A stretch of DNA of 64,000 nt. It comes from Cryptomeria japonica (lineage: Eukaryota; Streptophyta; Pinopsida; Cupressales; Cupressaceae). A program made the position numbers and the translations under genes. Each line of letters starts with the position of its first letter. Within the stretch, counting starts at the first letter, position 1. Below, in pieces: positions 12,063-25,235 of this stretch. Below the pieces are notes generated by a model that worked only from the letters and a program-made list of their open reading frames with translations, was not told the DNA's origin and made no database searches. Location of the stretch: positions 477,116,900 through 477,180,899 of the forward strand of contig NC_081406.1 in assembly GCF_030272615.1 (NCBI RefSeq), in the 5' to 3' direction.

Positions 12063-12074
12063 ACTCTGATACCA
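12063..12074 (-). other. G1 primer-binding site, tRNA-iMet type
   Basis: On the minus strand TGGTATCAGAGT starts two bases after the LTR. It matches the tRNA-iMet PBS at 11 of 12 positions. Confidence 0.85.
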
Positions 12075-12076
12075 CT

Positions 12077-12869
12077 TGAAGCAGTCACCTGTTAGGAGGG
12101 ACCTCAAAGAGATCAATTTGGGCCGGTCAGCAAGAGTAAACACAAAGATATGATGGAGGCAATGCATAACAGATTTTTTTATTTCATGAAAATTGATTAC
12201 AACCAACTAGTAACAACCGGGTTATAGAAACCAGCTCACAGGCCTGCTAAAACATGCTCAAAGTACAGAATAGGCCACGACTGGGACCTCAAATCTCAAG
12301 ATATATCTTTTACGCTTAGTCTAATTACCTGATTACATTCTAATGCTCAATTACAATGATTTATAAGATCCAAGAGGATCTGGTTGGTCCAAAAAGTGAT
12401 CAAAACCCGAAGAACAAGACCTAATGTGTAAAACCAACAAGGTCGGCCTCCGTCAAGAGATTCCTCCAAAAAATCCAAAGGATGAAGTGTAGATCATGGG
12501 AAAAGGTCGGCCACATGCTAAGGAACATCAGAAGCAATGCTCAGGGCTCTGCAAGCTACGTAAGGGATCTGATAGATCACCAATGCAAATAGGTCTAGGC
12601 AACCAGTAACAAGAAACTGTCAACTGGTAATAGGAAACTGTCATGGAAACCGATAGTGGTAACTTTTCAAAAAATGATCCAAATGCTCCGTGGTTTGGAA
12701 ATAAGAAAGATGATCAGGTCTTCAAGTAGAATCCAACTCCCTAGGATCCGGTGAGCCAAATCTGGGACACGTAGAAAGAAATGCTGAAATTGCAAACATA
12801 AAGCAAAACATAAAGGAAATATTTTTGGTTGATGCAATATTTTCATGAACTGGGGATGCTTCTGCATCA
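12077..12869 (-). repeat. G1 5' LTR
   Basis: One end is fixed by the PBS. The other is set where the terminal inverted repeat reappears: the minus strand starts TGATGCAG and ends CTGCTTCA. That gives 793 bp. The second LTR is outside the window, so no TSD can be checked. Only 20 bp separate it from the next LTR at 12890. Confidence 0.7.
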
Positions 12870-12889
12870 AGATTACTATGGAGGCCTTT

Positions 12890-14949
12890 TGTGAGGACCC
12901 GCTTGTCCTAACCCTAGTTAAACCACCTTAGTAACTCACAGTTACAATTAAGTTTTTAAATTACTATAAGTACACATGCGATGTTTACGATAACTGACAT
13001 GAAAATAGTAATTGTAATTGTCAATATGTTCAAGTCAAGTTCGTGCATGCGCTCATGAAGAAAAGAAAAAGTATCGTTTGCATGAGTTATTATGAATTAA
13101 GTACGTGCATGCATGAAAAGGTAAAGTTGCATGATCTATTTAAAATAACATGCAAAATGCATAATTTAGCTAACTAAAAATTAAATGAACCATGCATGTT
13201 AGTAGCTTTTCTTTATTTTCCTCTGTTAGTTACATTGCATGGCGACTTTCTGTCGCATTACATCATGGACTTTATAGGTTTTTTACATAACTTTTACATG
13301 TGACCATTATGGTCTTTTACAATAAGATACAACATATGTCATGTAATTATTACAAAATTTATTTGATTCTCTGATTCTCTGTCTCTGGATGTGTCGCCTT
13401 TGTTGCCTTAGACAAACTTCCACCTGAAAACTAGATGACGGACATATGACCCAAGGGTTTTATCCACCTAACCAAATGAAGCATAAGCTTCCCAATGCTC
13501 ATGATAAGCTCTCATCCCTCATGACAACATGTCCTAGCAAGCCGGTACCAAATAGCAGGAATGGAACCTATGCATTCATGTAGAACTAACAACCCATCCT
13601 ATTGAACTAACTACATGCGTTATGGCAGGGAGAAAAATAAATAATTCTGATGAGCATCATTACCCTATTGGGAAGCTGAAGAAAATTCACCGTTCCCTGG
13701 TTAGCCCATAAACAAGCACCCTATTCCATGAACATCCCTCATAGACAGAAAATCTAAATTAACCCCTCTCGGATTAATTTAATATAATTTTATAATTATT
13801 ATATTTTGTTTATTTCTTAATCATATTAAATTTTAAAATTTTTTTGACTTATCTATATTCCGAAATCTAATATTAAATAATCAAATCTTATGAATTGATT
13901 TTAATTCAATTGATTCAAATTGAAAGAATCAATCACTCAGAGAAATTTTTTTTTATCCAAATTCAAGGCATCAAGTAACCAAAAGTTTTAAAATAAAACA
14001 ACGAAGAAACCCCCTTTTGTTTTGAATGGGAAAAATAAAAACTATCATAAGTCAAAGATTAATAATTTTTTTATTTCAATACTTTGTCAGCATAAGACAA
14101 CTCTATTAAGTAACAATTGCAAGCAAAGAATTTAATATTACCTCCCTCAGCAAAATAGTCACACAAATCCGAATTATATAGAGAAGAAAAGGATAGAGGT
14201 AAGTTTGACTCTTACCTAGGGTTCGACTTGATAAGGTCAACTAGATAAGCAAATTTGATAGGTAATTCTGGAAAATATGAGTGGTGAATGCCACATAACA
14301 AGGAAAGACCTGGATGTGACAAAGACATAAAAGAGGTGAGTCTTCAATTGGAATTCGACCCTATCGGTTCTCAAACCACCCAAATTGCAGAGAAGAGATG
14401 ATCATATGATGATGGCATAAGAGAATCGATCCCCTAAATTTATAAATGATAAGGCTAAGTTTTAATCAATGCATGAAAGATGCATGAGCGCATAAAATTA
14501 AATTAATTAAAATTTAGATTATATTTAGTGTGCATGATTTTAACTATTTTTTATATTCAAGATTTGGTTTTTTCGAAAACTTATTATTTTTAGTCTTTCT
14601 ATTAATTCTTGTATCGTTATAATATTCATGCATATTTTCTATCATTGTAAATGCATGGCGCTTATATTTTTTAATTATCATTTTTTGTCTTATAAATTTA
14701 CAATTTGTCCTCTATGTATATCCATGCATTTAAATACTTGCAAATCTTAAAATCAATTATATTTTAACAATTTAACTCTTAAATAAATTATTTTATCTAT
14801 TAATTTAATTCTTTAAACATCAACCTATGTGCATGTCAAAATTTCAATTTTAATAATTGTAATGTACAAATCTTGATTTTATATTTTTTAACATTTCACG
14901 ATCAAATATTCTCTCTTGAATAATTAGTTTTTATATTTTAATCAATCTT
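12890..14949 (-). repeat. G2 3' LTR, distal part
   Basis: Together with 50659-51185 this makes one LTR of about 2.6 kb split by element A. On the minus strand the LTR starts TGTCACAATTC next to a purine tract and ends CGGGTCCTCACA here. The sequence is AT-rich and has no convincing coding region. The left boundary rests on the TGTGAGGA terminus alone, because the 5' LTR of G2 is not in the window. Confidence 0.55.
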
Positions 14950-16419
14950 CGATGCTCTGCAAAATGGGAGATTGTTAGATAAAAACCTGTGGTCGTATAA
15001 CACATAAGAAGCACAAAAAACAAAGAGAAATGTTAGTGTTAATCAACCAAAGACTAATCTAAGCATGCATACCAAGAGAGACACTAAAAACATAATAAAG
15101 CATTTGACAATGAAAGCAAATACAATAAGGCATCTCCAAATGCCTTCCACCATGCTTGTAGCTCCTCCTCCCTTGTTCCTCTCCTCTCCAAGTTCCAAAT
15201 AAGTGTAGCTCTCAACAGCTTTTTGCACTATGAATGCCTTATGGAGGTTCAAGATTGAAAAATGATTAATATAATGTTATGCAAGTGTGAACAAAAGCTA
15301 AAATAAGAGATTATCTAATTAGCTAGTGTTGATTTTAAACCAAAAGAGTGAATATGATTGATTTATACTAAATTGTCTCTCTAAAAATTACTATAATGTA
15401 AATGCATACAAGTTTTCAGGATCTGGATTATGAAGAAATGAGCTCTATTTATAGGTAAAATGGAGCAATGGATGGTTGAGATTGAGTAATCTCAACAAGG
15501 GTCAGGATTGAAGGGTTTTAGATCCTTGTGAGGGCTTTCAATCCAATCCCATGATGACAAATGTCAACATGAGATGGGTTGAGAGGAGAGGGAACAAGCA
15601 TTAAATGCTTGACATGACCTGAGGGTTAACTTGGGAGGTAAGGTTAATGATGAGTTGAGTGAATAAATTCATTATTCAAAGAATAATGTTTTTATCCAAT
15701 GGATAAACTCTTGTGCAAGAGTTAGTGAGGATAACCATGGTCAAATCAATAAATACTTGAGAAGACACATGGGTCACATGAGGGTTGAGTTAGGGGTCAA
15801 AGTCCCTAACCATGGTTGCAAGTGGATTTAACCATAAATGGTCATGTAAGAGCCATTAGTAGTTTGGAAGACTTTATACGTTAAATTGTTGAACACATAA
15901 AGCATTTAATGTTTTTCAAAGACTTTGGAGTCTTTGAGAAGTGATTTCAAGTTGCTTAGGAATGTGACAATAATTAGGGGATAGATTAGGCTAATTAGGA
16001 AGGGGTTAGAAGAGTCTAGAAGGGGATTTAGGATTGCAAGTGGGTTTGGTGGGCGAGGGAAAATAAGATTTTTATTAAAATAAAATTCATTTATTTCAAC
16101 AAATAGGTGCAAGTTGCATTTTTAGGAAAATGCAAGTGGGGGGAGGGGGGATTTAGTGATTTAAATAAACGTTTTATTTAATTTATTTAAAATAGAAAAG
16201 GAGATCAAATTAAATAAATAGGATTTATTCATTTAATTGATTGTGAATTTGGTTTAATGAATGAACTAAAATAAATTGAATAATTTATTTAATTAATAGG
16301 AGAATGTTTGAAGATGAATTAATTAAATATTAATTTAATTAACTGGTGGCTAGTGGATTTTTAATCAAATAAATAGCAAATATTCATTTAATTAAACTGG
16401 ACAGATTTATGTGACTACA
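14950..16419 (-). repeat. A 3' LTR
   Basis: On the minus strand it starts TGTAGTCACATAAATC right after the PPT. It matches 32041-32238 plus 49366-50658. Its first half (minus-strand sense) is made of AT-rich TTTAATTAAATAAAT blocks. Short open frames in it repeat in both copies and are not genes. Confidence 0.9.
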
Positions 16420-16433
16420 TTTGCCCCTCTTTG
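16420..16433 (-). other. A polypurine tract
   Basis: On the minus strand the sequence TCAAAGAGGGGCAAA ends at the 3' LTR start. Element B has the same tract at the same place (33845-33859). Confidence 0.85.
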
Positions 16434-16464
16434 AGACGGTGCGTTTTATCGCGTCGTTTCAAAG
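16429..16464. other. Conserved stem-loop beside the A PPT
   Basis: CTTTGAGACGGTGCG and CGCGTCGTTTCAAAG form a 15-bp imperfect stem around the loop TTTTAT. B has the equivalent stem at 33855-33890. At the tenth pair A has G-C and B has A-T, a compensatory change; several other mismatches are G-U compatible. Its role is unknown. It could act in the sense RNA next to the PPT or in the leader region of the antisense gene. Confidence 0.7.
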
Positions 16465-16729
16465 AAAGAAAAATAGGTGTGAAGAAATATGCCCTAGAAA
16501 ATGTTAATTTAATGGATGGTATGCCCCCTCGAGAGATGGGCCGAAAATTTCAGCAAATTGGATGATCTCTCGAAAAGGAAGGAAAATTGGCGGGGTAGTA
16601 GAAGAGAAAAATTTAGCAATACCGGTGAAAAATAGAAGAAATCGGAGATAAAATGGAAAAATGGGAGGCTCTGGAAGTTCACGAGGACCATGGCAGTGAG
16701 TGGGGTAAAATTAGGGTTACGACGAAGGG

Positions 16730-16737
16730 TATATATG
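16730..16737 (+). promoter_or_regulatory. Putative TATA box of the A antisense PMD gene
   Basis: TATATATG lies 98 bp before the PMD ATG. About 25 bp downstream is TCATTTGCA, which is also found downstream of the TATA box in element B (34129), so the start-site region appears conserved. Between the PPT hairpin and this box (16465-16729) I see only blocks shared with B, such as ATGCCCTAGA and ATGCCCCCT. Confidence 0.5.
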
Positions 16738-16834
16738 GGGGTGAAGGGGTGAAAATAGGGTCATTTGCATTCGTCTCCATAGTGATTTTTGAGTTCTAAT
16801 AGTGACCGTTTTGAAAGAGCAAGCATCAGTCAGG

Positions 16835-19392
16835 ATGTCGGTACCGATAGCAGATCATCGGGTAGAGCGAGTTCGTCGATTCCAGCGGCCAGATGACTAC
16901 GGACCAGCGGTATGTGAATTTGAAATTTTGTTTTTCATGCATTTTTCATATGTTTTTTAGCTTGTCCAAGTTGAGTCAAAACAATAGCGCTAAAACTGTG
17001 TCATGGCGTTGTTGTCAATTTATTTAGCGCTATTGTGCCGCTATAGCGCTTTTGCATAGTGGTTTTAGCGCATTTGCAAAGTGTAGCGCTATTTCATAGT
17101 TGATTTAGCACTTTTGTATGTTTAGCGCTATTGAGCATGGCTTGTAGCACTTTTGTTTTTATGTGGCGCTATTGTATAGTTGTTATAGCGCTATTGTTGG
17201 TTTAGCACTATTGTGTAGTTGGTTTAGCGCGGTCGGCAGCATATTAGCGCTATTGTTTGCAAAGTAGCGCTATGGTGAGGAAAATAGATGCCCCAGTGTG
17301 TTGAAAGAGAATCTCCCGATGCCAATGATGGATGAATGGAGATGCGAGTTGCCTTGAACCATAGCAACCCTATTGAGACTTAGGTCATTAGGATAAATGT
17401 CTGATGTAGTCTAGGTGTGCCATAATTGCTTACCTATTGAGACCCGAAGATACTTGATCAAAGTATCTGTTGATAGTCTAGGTTTAAACTTAAGAAAGTT
17501 TGAAACAAAACAACTGATGATGATGGTTGATGCACGTGTGTAGGAGGAGCTTCGCGTCTTACAGATGTGGGAGAGGCATCCAACCATGCAGGTGTTGCGA
17601 GATCGATTGACAGAGGTCGAGGTTGATTGCATTGCAACAACAGGCTTGTATGATGTGATGTATATGGCCGTGATTCAGACGAATCGCGGTTTGATTACAG
17701 CATTGGCAGAGCGGTGGCACAGTGAGATGTGTATGTTTCACTTAGCGTAGGGGGAGATGATGGTTACACTGGAGGATGTATGACGCATCCTGCACATTCC
17801 TATTTGAGGAGAGCTAGTGGCGTATGATCGAGCTTGGGGGACAGTAGCAGTGCAGAGGTTTTTTGATGAGGATGTGTTCATTGACGATGGCTCAATAGCA
17901 TGGGAGGATATAGCTGCTTTGTATGAGCCACTACCGGTTGTGTTATTAGGGATTGTTGGGGGACTGCCCAGATCGACGATCGCATGGACTGGCCATTGGT
18001 TGGGGCCAGGTTATAGAGCAGATGATGGCAGAGGGGACCCGCTTTGCATGGGGACCGTACGTGCTATTGCAGTTATATCAGGAGCTACATGAGGTAGTAT
18101 ACCGAGAGGTGAGCTCATTGGGAGTGGGGATCACTCTTCTTCATATTTGAGCGTGGGAGCACCTACCTGTGACTCGACCAGTGAGTCTGAGATTTAGGGT
18201 AGTAGACCAACCCTATGTATATATGTTTGGCGATATGATGAGTCAGCCCCACCTGGGGAAGTTAGAGTGGTGGCGGGGGCACTGGACGATTTAGATACAG
18301 TGATTTGGAGGCTGTATATTGAGTGTGAGCCCTGGGAGGATGGTGCAGAGGCCTTGTTGTATGTGTTTATGACACGATACCTCATTGGTAGGACAACCTA
18401 CAATGTGGAGAGACAGGTACCTGGGAGAGTGCTGAGACGGTTTGGACGGAGGCAGGGATTGGCGAGTGGATTGGCATTGGCAGAGTTTCAGACTCTATAG
18501 GAGAGACCATGGTAGATGAGGTCGAGGATGGTAGATGCAGGGGTATCAAATAAGTACACTCAATACATTGCGGCACATCTGATTCCTCAGATATCAGATC
18601 CAACAGAGCCTATTCCATCTTTCGAGGAGTAGAGGAGACAAAGACGAAGGAGAGGAGGTCACGGAGTGGTAGTAGGTGGACGAGGGAGAGGGGATGGAGG
18701 TGGTGGCGATGGAGGAGGAGGTGATGGAGGAGGCAGAGGAGGGGGTGGTGGTTTTGGAGGGGGTGGTGGATGGTTACAGTGGAGAGGGAGAGGTGGTCAG
18801 CCATTGCGGCTATCACAGGGACCTTTGATGCAAGGATGCAGGGGAGGGAGAGGCACCTATGGATACAGGGGAGAGAGCCACTGGAGAGGCACCTATGGAT
18901 ATGGGGGAGGGAGCTACAGGTGGTGGAGATCAGCGGGATCATATGATATTAGTTTTGTAGACACGGCTAGAGGATATGGAGGCGGAGGTGGCAACTAGAG
19001 ATGTGCAGCTGTTTGCACGAGAGTCGGAGTTGATTGTAGTGTTGTGGGAGAGATATTAGGTCATTGACAGGGTGATCCAGTTACAGGAGAGAGTTTGGGC
19101 CTTGGAGGGAGTACAGGGACATGGGTCGTCGACCGATTCCTTAGTGAGAGAGTTACGGAGAGCAGGTGCAGAGGTTGATTACTGGCAGGGTCTATATGAG
19201 CAGGAGGTGCCATCTAGTCGGTGGGCACTGAGTTATTCACAGATGCGTCGGGAGAGATCAGAGCGGTCTCAGAGGATGTAGAGCAGTGGAGGTGTGATGG
19301 GTCCTCCACGGCGAGGTAGTGCAGGTGGTGTAGGGGGTAGTGGGGGAGTAGGTGGTGATGGTGTTGCAGCATCTGGTCAGAGTGGCATTTGA
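16835..19392 (+). pseudogene. Plant mobile domain (PMD) gene carried antisense in A
   Basis: PMD proteins are plant nuclear proteins (the MAIN/MAIL1 family is the known cellular branch), and some PMD genes travel with transposable elements. Exon 1 is 16835-16909 (25 codons, MSVPIADHRVERVRRFQRPD). A phase-0 intron runs 16910-17543 (GTATGT...TGTGTAG). Exon 2 starts at 17544 in frame with WERHPTMQVL. Visible PMD blocks are LITALAERWHSEM, VTLEDV, IGWGQVIEQMM, FAWGPYVLLQLYQELHE, YLIGR and VLRRFGRRQGL. Then come a Gly/Arg-rich segment (18666-18998) and a C-terminal helix region (EVDYWQGLYEQEVP). Stops occur at 17748, 17781, 17805, near 18498 and at 19279, and the frame shifts near 17945 and near 18200. 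It matches the B copy throughout, so the assignment is firm; this copy is dead. Confidence 0.85.
16985..17275 (+). repeat. AGCGCT motif array in intron 1 of the A PMD gene
   Basis: There are eight exact AGCGCT hexamers, mostly as TTAGCGCTATTG, plus near variants (AGCACT, GGCGCT, AGCGCA), within about 290 bp. A second array of the same motif in the opposite orientation lies at the other end of the internal region (31695-31945). Confidence 0.85.
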
Positions 19393-22257
19393 GAGCATTT
19401 CTGTATGTTTTTATATTATTGTTTTGGACTGTATCTTGGATGGCTCTTGGTAGCCGATATTTTGGACTTCATTGTACTATGATACATGTATGCTTTTGCG
19501 ATATGATATGATATATGAGGAGGTCCCATATTTTGTGATGATATGCATGTTGAGGATATGTATGGATTTTATGCAGGATGATGATCTATGATGTATGCTT
19601 AGATGGATATTTGTGCTTGCTATATGTATGCGTTGATGAGATGATTCCTATATGCATGTTATGTTTGATTTATATGATGTTTATATGCATGTTTATGAAT
19701 GTGAGACTAACATGTGGATGCAGGTTGATATTCATGATTTATTGGTGTAATGCCTTTATGTATGTAATGTTGTGATGATGATTCATGCATGATGCTAATG
19801 ATTTTAATGATGGTACTTTGTGTTTTATGTTGATGAGATAATGAGATGATGATATGCAGTGATGATTGATGCCCTGTATGATTGATTTATGTAAATGCAT
19901 CTAGATGGTTAAAATGAATGCAATATGGATAAACAAATGTAAAGTACAAATGTTTATATGATGATATCTAAATGAATGTATATGTAAAATGTATAAACCA
20001 ATGTTGAGTCAAATGGTTTTGTTATGGTTCTAGATATTGATAAAATATGACTAAGCGAAATGATAATGTTATGATAATGCAACTTATGGGTAATGAATAA
20101 CTTCACCTTAATGCAATTAAAAGGATAATGAATTCTTTCTAATGAATCCTAAATGAATTTTGTTGTAAAATGCAATGAATGAGTATAAGAATATACTAGA
20201 TGGATAAATGAGTGCACTTAACTAATGGATAGATAAATAAATGTATGCAACTATTGAAATCTAAACAAATGTATGGTAAACAAGTTAAATGATGATAAAT
20301 GATGAGTTGTGAATAATACTAAATGAATGCATAGTAATGGCTAAAAATGGCGGTAAATGCAAAGGATGACAAATTTATCATACAAATGAATCTAAATGAT
20401 GTGATTGTGCAACGATGGAATGATAATGAACTTTAGGTATGTAAATGCAACTAAATGGTATTAAATGCACTTGAATGAATATCGAAGAATGAGGTTAATA
20501 AAACCTATATGCAAGTACATGATAATGAACTAGGTGTATTTAAATGCAACTAAATGTAATGAAATGATGATGTTCTCATGATAGATGAATGCAAGGTTGT
20601 TTAGACTTTGCATGACACACTGATGATGTATCAGAGAACTCTGTCGTGATTGTATCCAAGACCAATTCATTTTTCTTTTTAACTTCTCATATTAATCTTG
20701 TTCACATTTGTATACAAAACCATGCATATGAATAATGAATGATTAAATGGATGGGTGACATGCAACATAATGCAATATAAACAGATGAGATGGAATGATA
20801 ATCCATAGTGCTTTATTTTCATCATTGAGCATGGTAGTATCAATCTTGGACGAGGCAGTAGGAACCAAGGATGGAGCATTGTACCTGCAAACAAACAACA
20901 TAAATAAAGAAGAAAGAATATGGACCCTCCATAATGGCTCATTCTCATATGGTTGAGGTATATGTTGTAGTCAGCAAGCCGTAGTGATCCATGACTGTAT
21001 TTTGCATAAGATCGCGTAGCTTAGTGAACTTCCCACGTAGACACCATTAGTACATGCCCCAGAATTTCATTGGAAGAAATCGCAGAATATAAACAAACAA
21101 AATGATACTTAGGAACCATCCCGGCCACTCTTATCACTTGTGGATATCCCGGAGTAGCATAGGAACCTGATATAAATGAATAAATAACCTACAAATCAAT
21201 CAAGTACTTGATATCTTAAACAAAATTTTCTTGTCAAAGAAAATGTTATCATGTCTTTGTTTTGGTAAGGAAGGATGCATCCTTGCTAAGACAGTTGGCG
21301 TGTTGATGTTGATTGTTTGGTTGATGTAATAAGTGGTCATTGTTTGAGTATTTCACAGTGTTTGTTTGGTATCTCCTTGGATGTGTATGTACAATGCATT
21401 GCCATGTTTTTGATTGATTTTTTATGTTTTATCATGTTTTTGGATTTTGTGAGTGTTTTTTGAATGTTTTTGGTATTGTGTGATTGTTTTTTTGAATGAT
21501 TTTGGTATTTGTGAGACAGTTTTGAATGAAGAACTCAATGAATCACAAGTAATGTAGAATCCACTTCCACCAATAGGTTAAGGGCATTGCCCCCAATTTA
21601 GACATGACTATGAAAAAAAGGGATGCAAGACACATGAAGTGCTATCCTTGATTGCAGATCAATAACAAGCTATGGTTTGAATGATGGATGAGTGGATGCA
21701 ATGAATGTGATCGCAACAAGTATGAAAGACAATGGAGCCATAGCCTTTACGAGTGGCACCTGTTTGCTAGGTTTTCACCATCGTACTTACCCAAGGTGTC
21801 ACCGGAGTGGTTGTTCGCCATTTGGATGCATGATTTTTCTTTAATATTTTGACTTTTTTGTATTTTCTTCAGGACATTTATCTGAATGTTTTTGGTGTTT
21901 TTCTAGTATGTAAGGGAGCCTGATGCTCTGTACAACTTATGTATAAAACTGTTTGAGGTGCATGCTGTTGATTGGATCTGCTAGTGGTTCTCCTTCTGAA
22001 GTAGCCAGCTAATATGCCCCGGACCCAAATACGGCAGTGATAACATATGGACCTAGCTAGTTTGATTCAAACTTTCCCTGATGTTCTCTGTTTGGTTGGT
22101 TAGGAGGATTCTCTTGAAGAACAAGATCACCTACCTCAAATGTGCGAGGTCTAACTCGATGATTATAGCTTCTGCTCATGTGTTGCTGATAGGCGAGGTG
22201 ATTGTATGCAACTTGTCGTTTCTCATCAAGTAGCTCTAAGTCTTGAAGACGTGAGAC
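19393..22257. other. A: noncoding 3' region between integrase and PMD gene
   Basis: This 2.9-kb stretch is A/T-rich and full of short ATGATG, AATGAATG and AAATGCAA runs (19500-20600), with no convincing gene. Two islands match element B: 21111-21190 (AACCATCCCGGCCACTCT, later CATAGGAAC) with 37181-37265, and 21760-21799 (GTTTGCTAGGTTTTCACCA) with 38617-38656. A T-rich stretch with repeated TGTTTTTG lies at 21400-21530. Confidence 0.6.
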
Positions 22258-23223
22258 TCAGTATGCTTCATCATCTATGAGATTATGCAAGGAAACCCAT
22301 AGAGATGGTATCTCAACCTCAATAGGAAGGATGGCTTTTGCGCCATAGACCAGTGAGTAAGGAGTTGCGCCTGTAGGGGTTCGAATGCTAGTTCGATACG
22401 CCCATAGTGCTGGTTTTAATTGAACATGCCAATCATGGTCGGCATCATTGACTGTCTTCTTGAGGATTCTCAATATGTTTTTATTTGATGCTTCGGCTTG
22501 ACCATTTACTTGTGGGTAATAGGGAGTGGAAAAGCAGTGTTGGATGTGAAACTTCTCACAAAGCTCACAGACATCCTGATTTTTGAAAGGAAGCCCATTA
22601 TCTATGATGATGGACATGGGTACCCCATACCGGCAGATGATGTAATTAAGGATGAATGAGGCAATCTGCTTGCCGGTGACTTGGGTAAGTGGAACAACTT
22701 TGATCCACTTTGTGAAGTATTTGGTAGTGGTAATGATGAACTTATGACCATTGGATGAAGATGGGTAAATTTTACCCACAAGGTCAAGTCCCCATTGACA
22801 AAAAGGTCATGGTGTTGTGATTGGTTGTAATTCCTGTGCTGGTGCATATATCAAGTCTCCGTGAACTTGGCACTTCTTGCATTTTTTGACAAAGTAGTAT
22901 GAGTCTTTTTCCATGGACGACCAAGAGTATCCAGCGCGCATGATCTTCTTAGCTAGTGAAGGACCACTTGCATGAGTTCCATGAATTCCTTCATGTACCA
23001 CTTCCAAGGCCTTTGTTATCTCATCATATTCCAGACATCGAAGCAGAGTACGATCAAGAGTGCGTCGATATAGGGTTTCAGCAATAATGGTATATCGAGC
23101 AGTTTGGTGAATGAAGGTTTTACGTTGGTTGTTCGATTGGTTAGGAGGAAGTGTGTGATCGCAGAGGTAGGTGTAGAACTCACCATACCATGGGGATTCA
23201 AAACTGACAAGGTGATATATCAT
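22258..23223 (-). pseudogene. A integrase
   Basis: Read right to left, the zinc-binding region is LEVVHEGIHGTHASG and then CKKCQVHGDLIYAPAQ (23050-22830). The core follows: GKIYPSSSNGHKFIITTTKY, IIIDNGLPFKNQDV, and the Glu in NGQAEASNKNILRILKK, then TSIRTPTGATPYSLVYGAKA. The first catalytic Asp, normally in the A-T-D-Y-F-T-K-W motif, is Lys here (TTKYFTKW). A stop near 22807 separates the two parts. The sequence is Tat-like. Its end at 22258 is the end of the sense coding region of A. Confidence 0.9.
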
Positions 23224-23284
23224 CTCAGATTTGGGGATATCATAAGTGGGAATCCAAATTTGTTCTACCAGGAACTCGTAGCGT

Positions 23285-23690
23285 GTTGAATTCTATGGAA
23301 GATTGAGGAGAGATGTGATAGTAGCCATAGCATCAGCAAATTGATTTTGATCTCTGGGTATTTTCTCAAAGGTGATAGTAGTAAATGATGCCTTTAGATT
23401 GTCCACCATTTGGTTGTACGACATGATTTTGTCATCCTTGGTTTGATATTCATCTGTTACTTGTCGGATGACCAGTTGGGAGTCACCATATATCTGTAAC
23501 TCTTTTAATTTCCATTGTATGGCTAGTCTGAGTCATGTGATCAAGGCCTCATAATCTGCTATGTTGTTCGTGCATGGAAATGTGAGCCTATAAAACTTTA
23601 GGATGTTGTCACCTTGAGGTGTGATAAATAGAATGCCTGCCCCCGAGCCATGCCTAATGTATGAACCATCAAAGTATAGTTTACATGGTG
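23285..23690 (-). pseudogene. A second (archaeal-type) RNase H
   Basis: After the ordinary RNase H comes a second one: CKLYFDGSYIRHGSGAGI, then IADYEAL, GDSQLVIRQV and DQNQFADAMAT supply the Asp/Glu residues of the archaeal-type RNase H. A dual RNase H of this kind is known as a hallmark of the Tat lineage. A TAG near 23530 interrupts it. Confidence 0.85.
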
Positions 23691-23759
23691 GTGCTTTTGT
23701 GATCATGAATATCTCTTCATCTAGAAAATTGGAAATGAGAGGATGATCGCGTATGAGTG

Positions 23760-25077
23760 GTGTATCGGCCAACTGATCTGCAATTACTTGACCCTTGATA
23801 GCCTTACGGTCCACATACTTGATATCAAATTCACTTAAAATCATCACCCATTTGGCCAAGCGGCCAGTCAATGCTTCTTTGCTAAGTAAGTATTTTAGTG
23901 GATCGATCTTTGCAATGAGTTGTACTTTATGTATTAACAGGTAGTGCCTCAATTTAGTGGCTGCCAAGAGTACTGCTAGGCAAGCTTGCTCAATAGGTGT
24001 GTAATTGAGTTCATAGATGACCAGTGTATGATAGATGTAGTAAAAAACACACTCTTTCCCTTCTGCATTATGTTGAACCAGTAGCACTTCCAATGCTGTA
24101 TTAGTTGCTAAAATATAGAGCAGTAGAGGTCTACTTGGATATGGTGGGATCAACAATGGTGTATTCATGAGATAGTCTTTAAGCATCTGGAATGCTTGTT
24201 GGCATCTGGTATCCCATTGAAAGCGAATGTTCTTGTGTAATAAGTGTGTAAAGGGGTGACACTTATCTGCCAGTTGTGCAATGAATCTTTAGATGGATTG
24301 TAGTTGTCCTTGTAATGTCCTTAGTTGACTAATGTTCTGTGGAGGTGGCATCTCCATGATTTCTTTGACCTTGGATGAGTTGCCCTCAATGCCTTTGCTT
24401 GAGACAATGTACCCTAGAAGCTTCCCTGAGGTTACTCCAAAGACACATTTCTTTGGGTTGAGTCAGACATGATATTGTTCCAGTCTGTCAAAGATTTTCT
24501 CTAATATGTCTAGATGACCCTCTCTTGTAAGTGATTTTGCCAGTAAGTCATCAACATAATCTTCCATTATGGTATGCATCATATCATTAAATATGCTGGT
24601 CATTGCTCTTTGATAGGTCACCCCTGCATTCTTGAGACCGAAAGGCATTAAATTCCAACAGTATGTTCCCCATGGACAGGTGAAGGTCATCTTATGTTGA
24701 TCATCTGGTGCGATCTTTATCTAGTTGTACCCTAAAAAGCCATCCATGAGAGAAAGCATGGCATTTCCTGTTGTTAGGTCTACGATGATGTCGATGTTTG
24801 GTAGGGGGAAGTCATCTTTAGGACATGCCTTGTTCAGATCTTTGAAGTCAGTAAAAATACGGATGCCCCCATTTGGTTTGCCGACAAGCACAATATTGGA
24901 TATCCAATCTACATAATCAATTGGTCTAATAAAACCAACATCCAGGAGTGTCTTAAGTTCTTCTTTGACTAGTACCACAATCTGGGGGTGCATCTTGCGA
25001 AGCTTTTGCTTGACAGGTTTGGCTCCTTCTGCTATGGTGAGGTGATGCATGACTAAATCTAGATGAAGACCAAGCAT
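23760..25077 (-). pseudogene. A reverse transcriptase and first RNase H
   Basis: RT begins HHLTIAEGAKPVKQKLRKMH, then EELKTLLDVGFIRP, GGIRIFTDFKDLNKACPKDD and LSLMDGFLGYN. The catalytic EDYVDDLLAKS near 24570 is intact. These blocks are Tat-specific in form. RNase H starts near 24180 with LLLYILATNTALEVLLVQ, where the usual catalytic Asp is Asn, and goes on through NYTPIEQACLAVL and LRHYLLIHKVQLI. One frame carries the whole region, with stops near 24719 and 24463 and further ones before 24186. Confidence 0.9.
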
Positions 25078-25235
25078 GTCTGCATATGACCATGCAAAAT
25101 TGATCTGACACTTCTGGAAGAATTCACAAACTTAGGTTGTTCCTCTGGAGTTAAAAGAGATGCTAGATGTATGTGGTGAGGAGTTTCAAGAGTCCCCACG
25201 TTGAATTCTTTTGTTTCTTCAATAAGGATTGTTGA

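Noticed and set aside
14948-14952. TTCGA as the left TSD of A
   Set aside because: No match on the right side at 50659; ATCTT/ATCTC with the LTR starting at 14950 fits better, but remains unproven.
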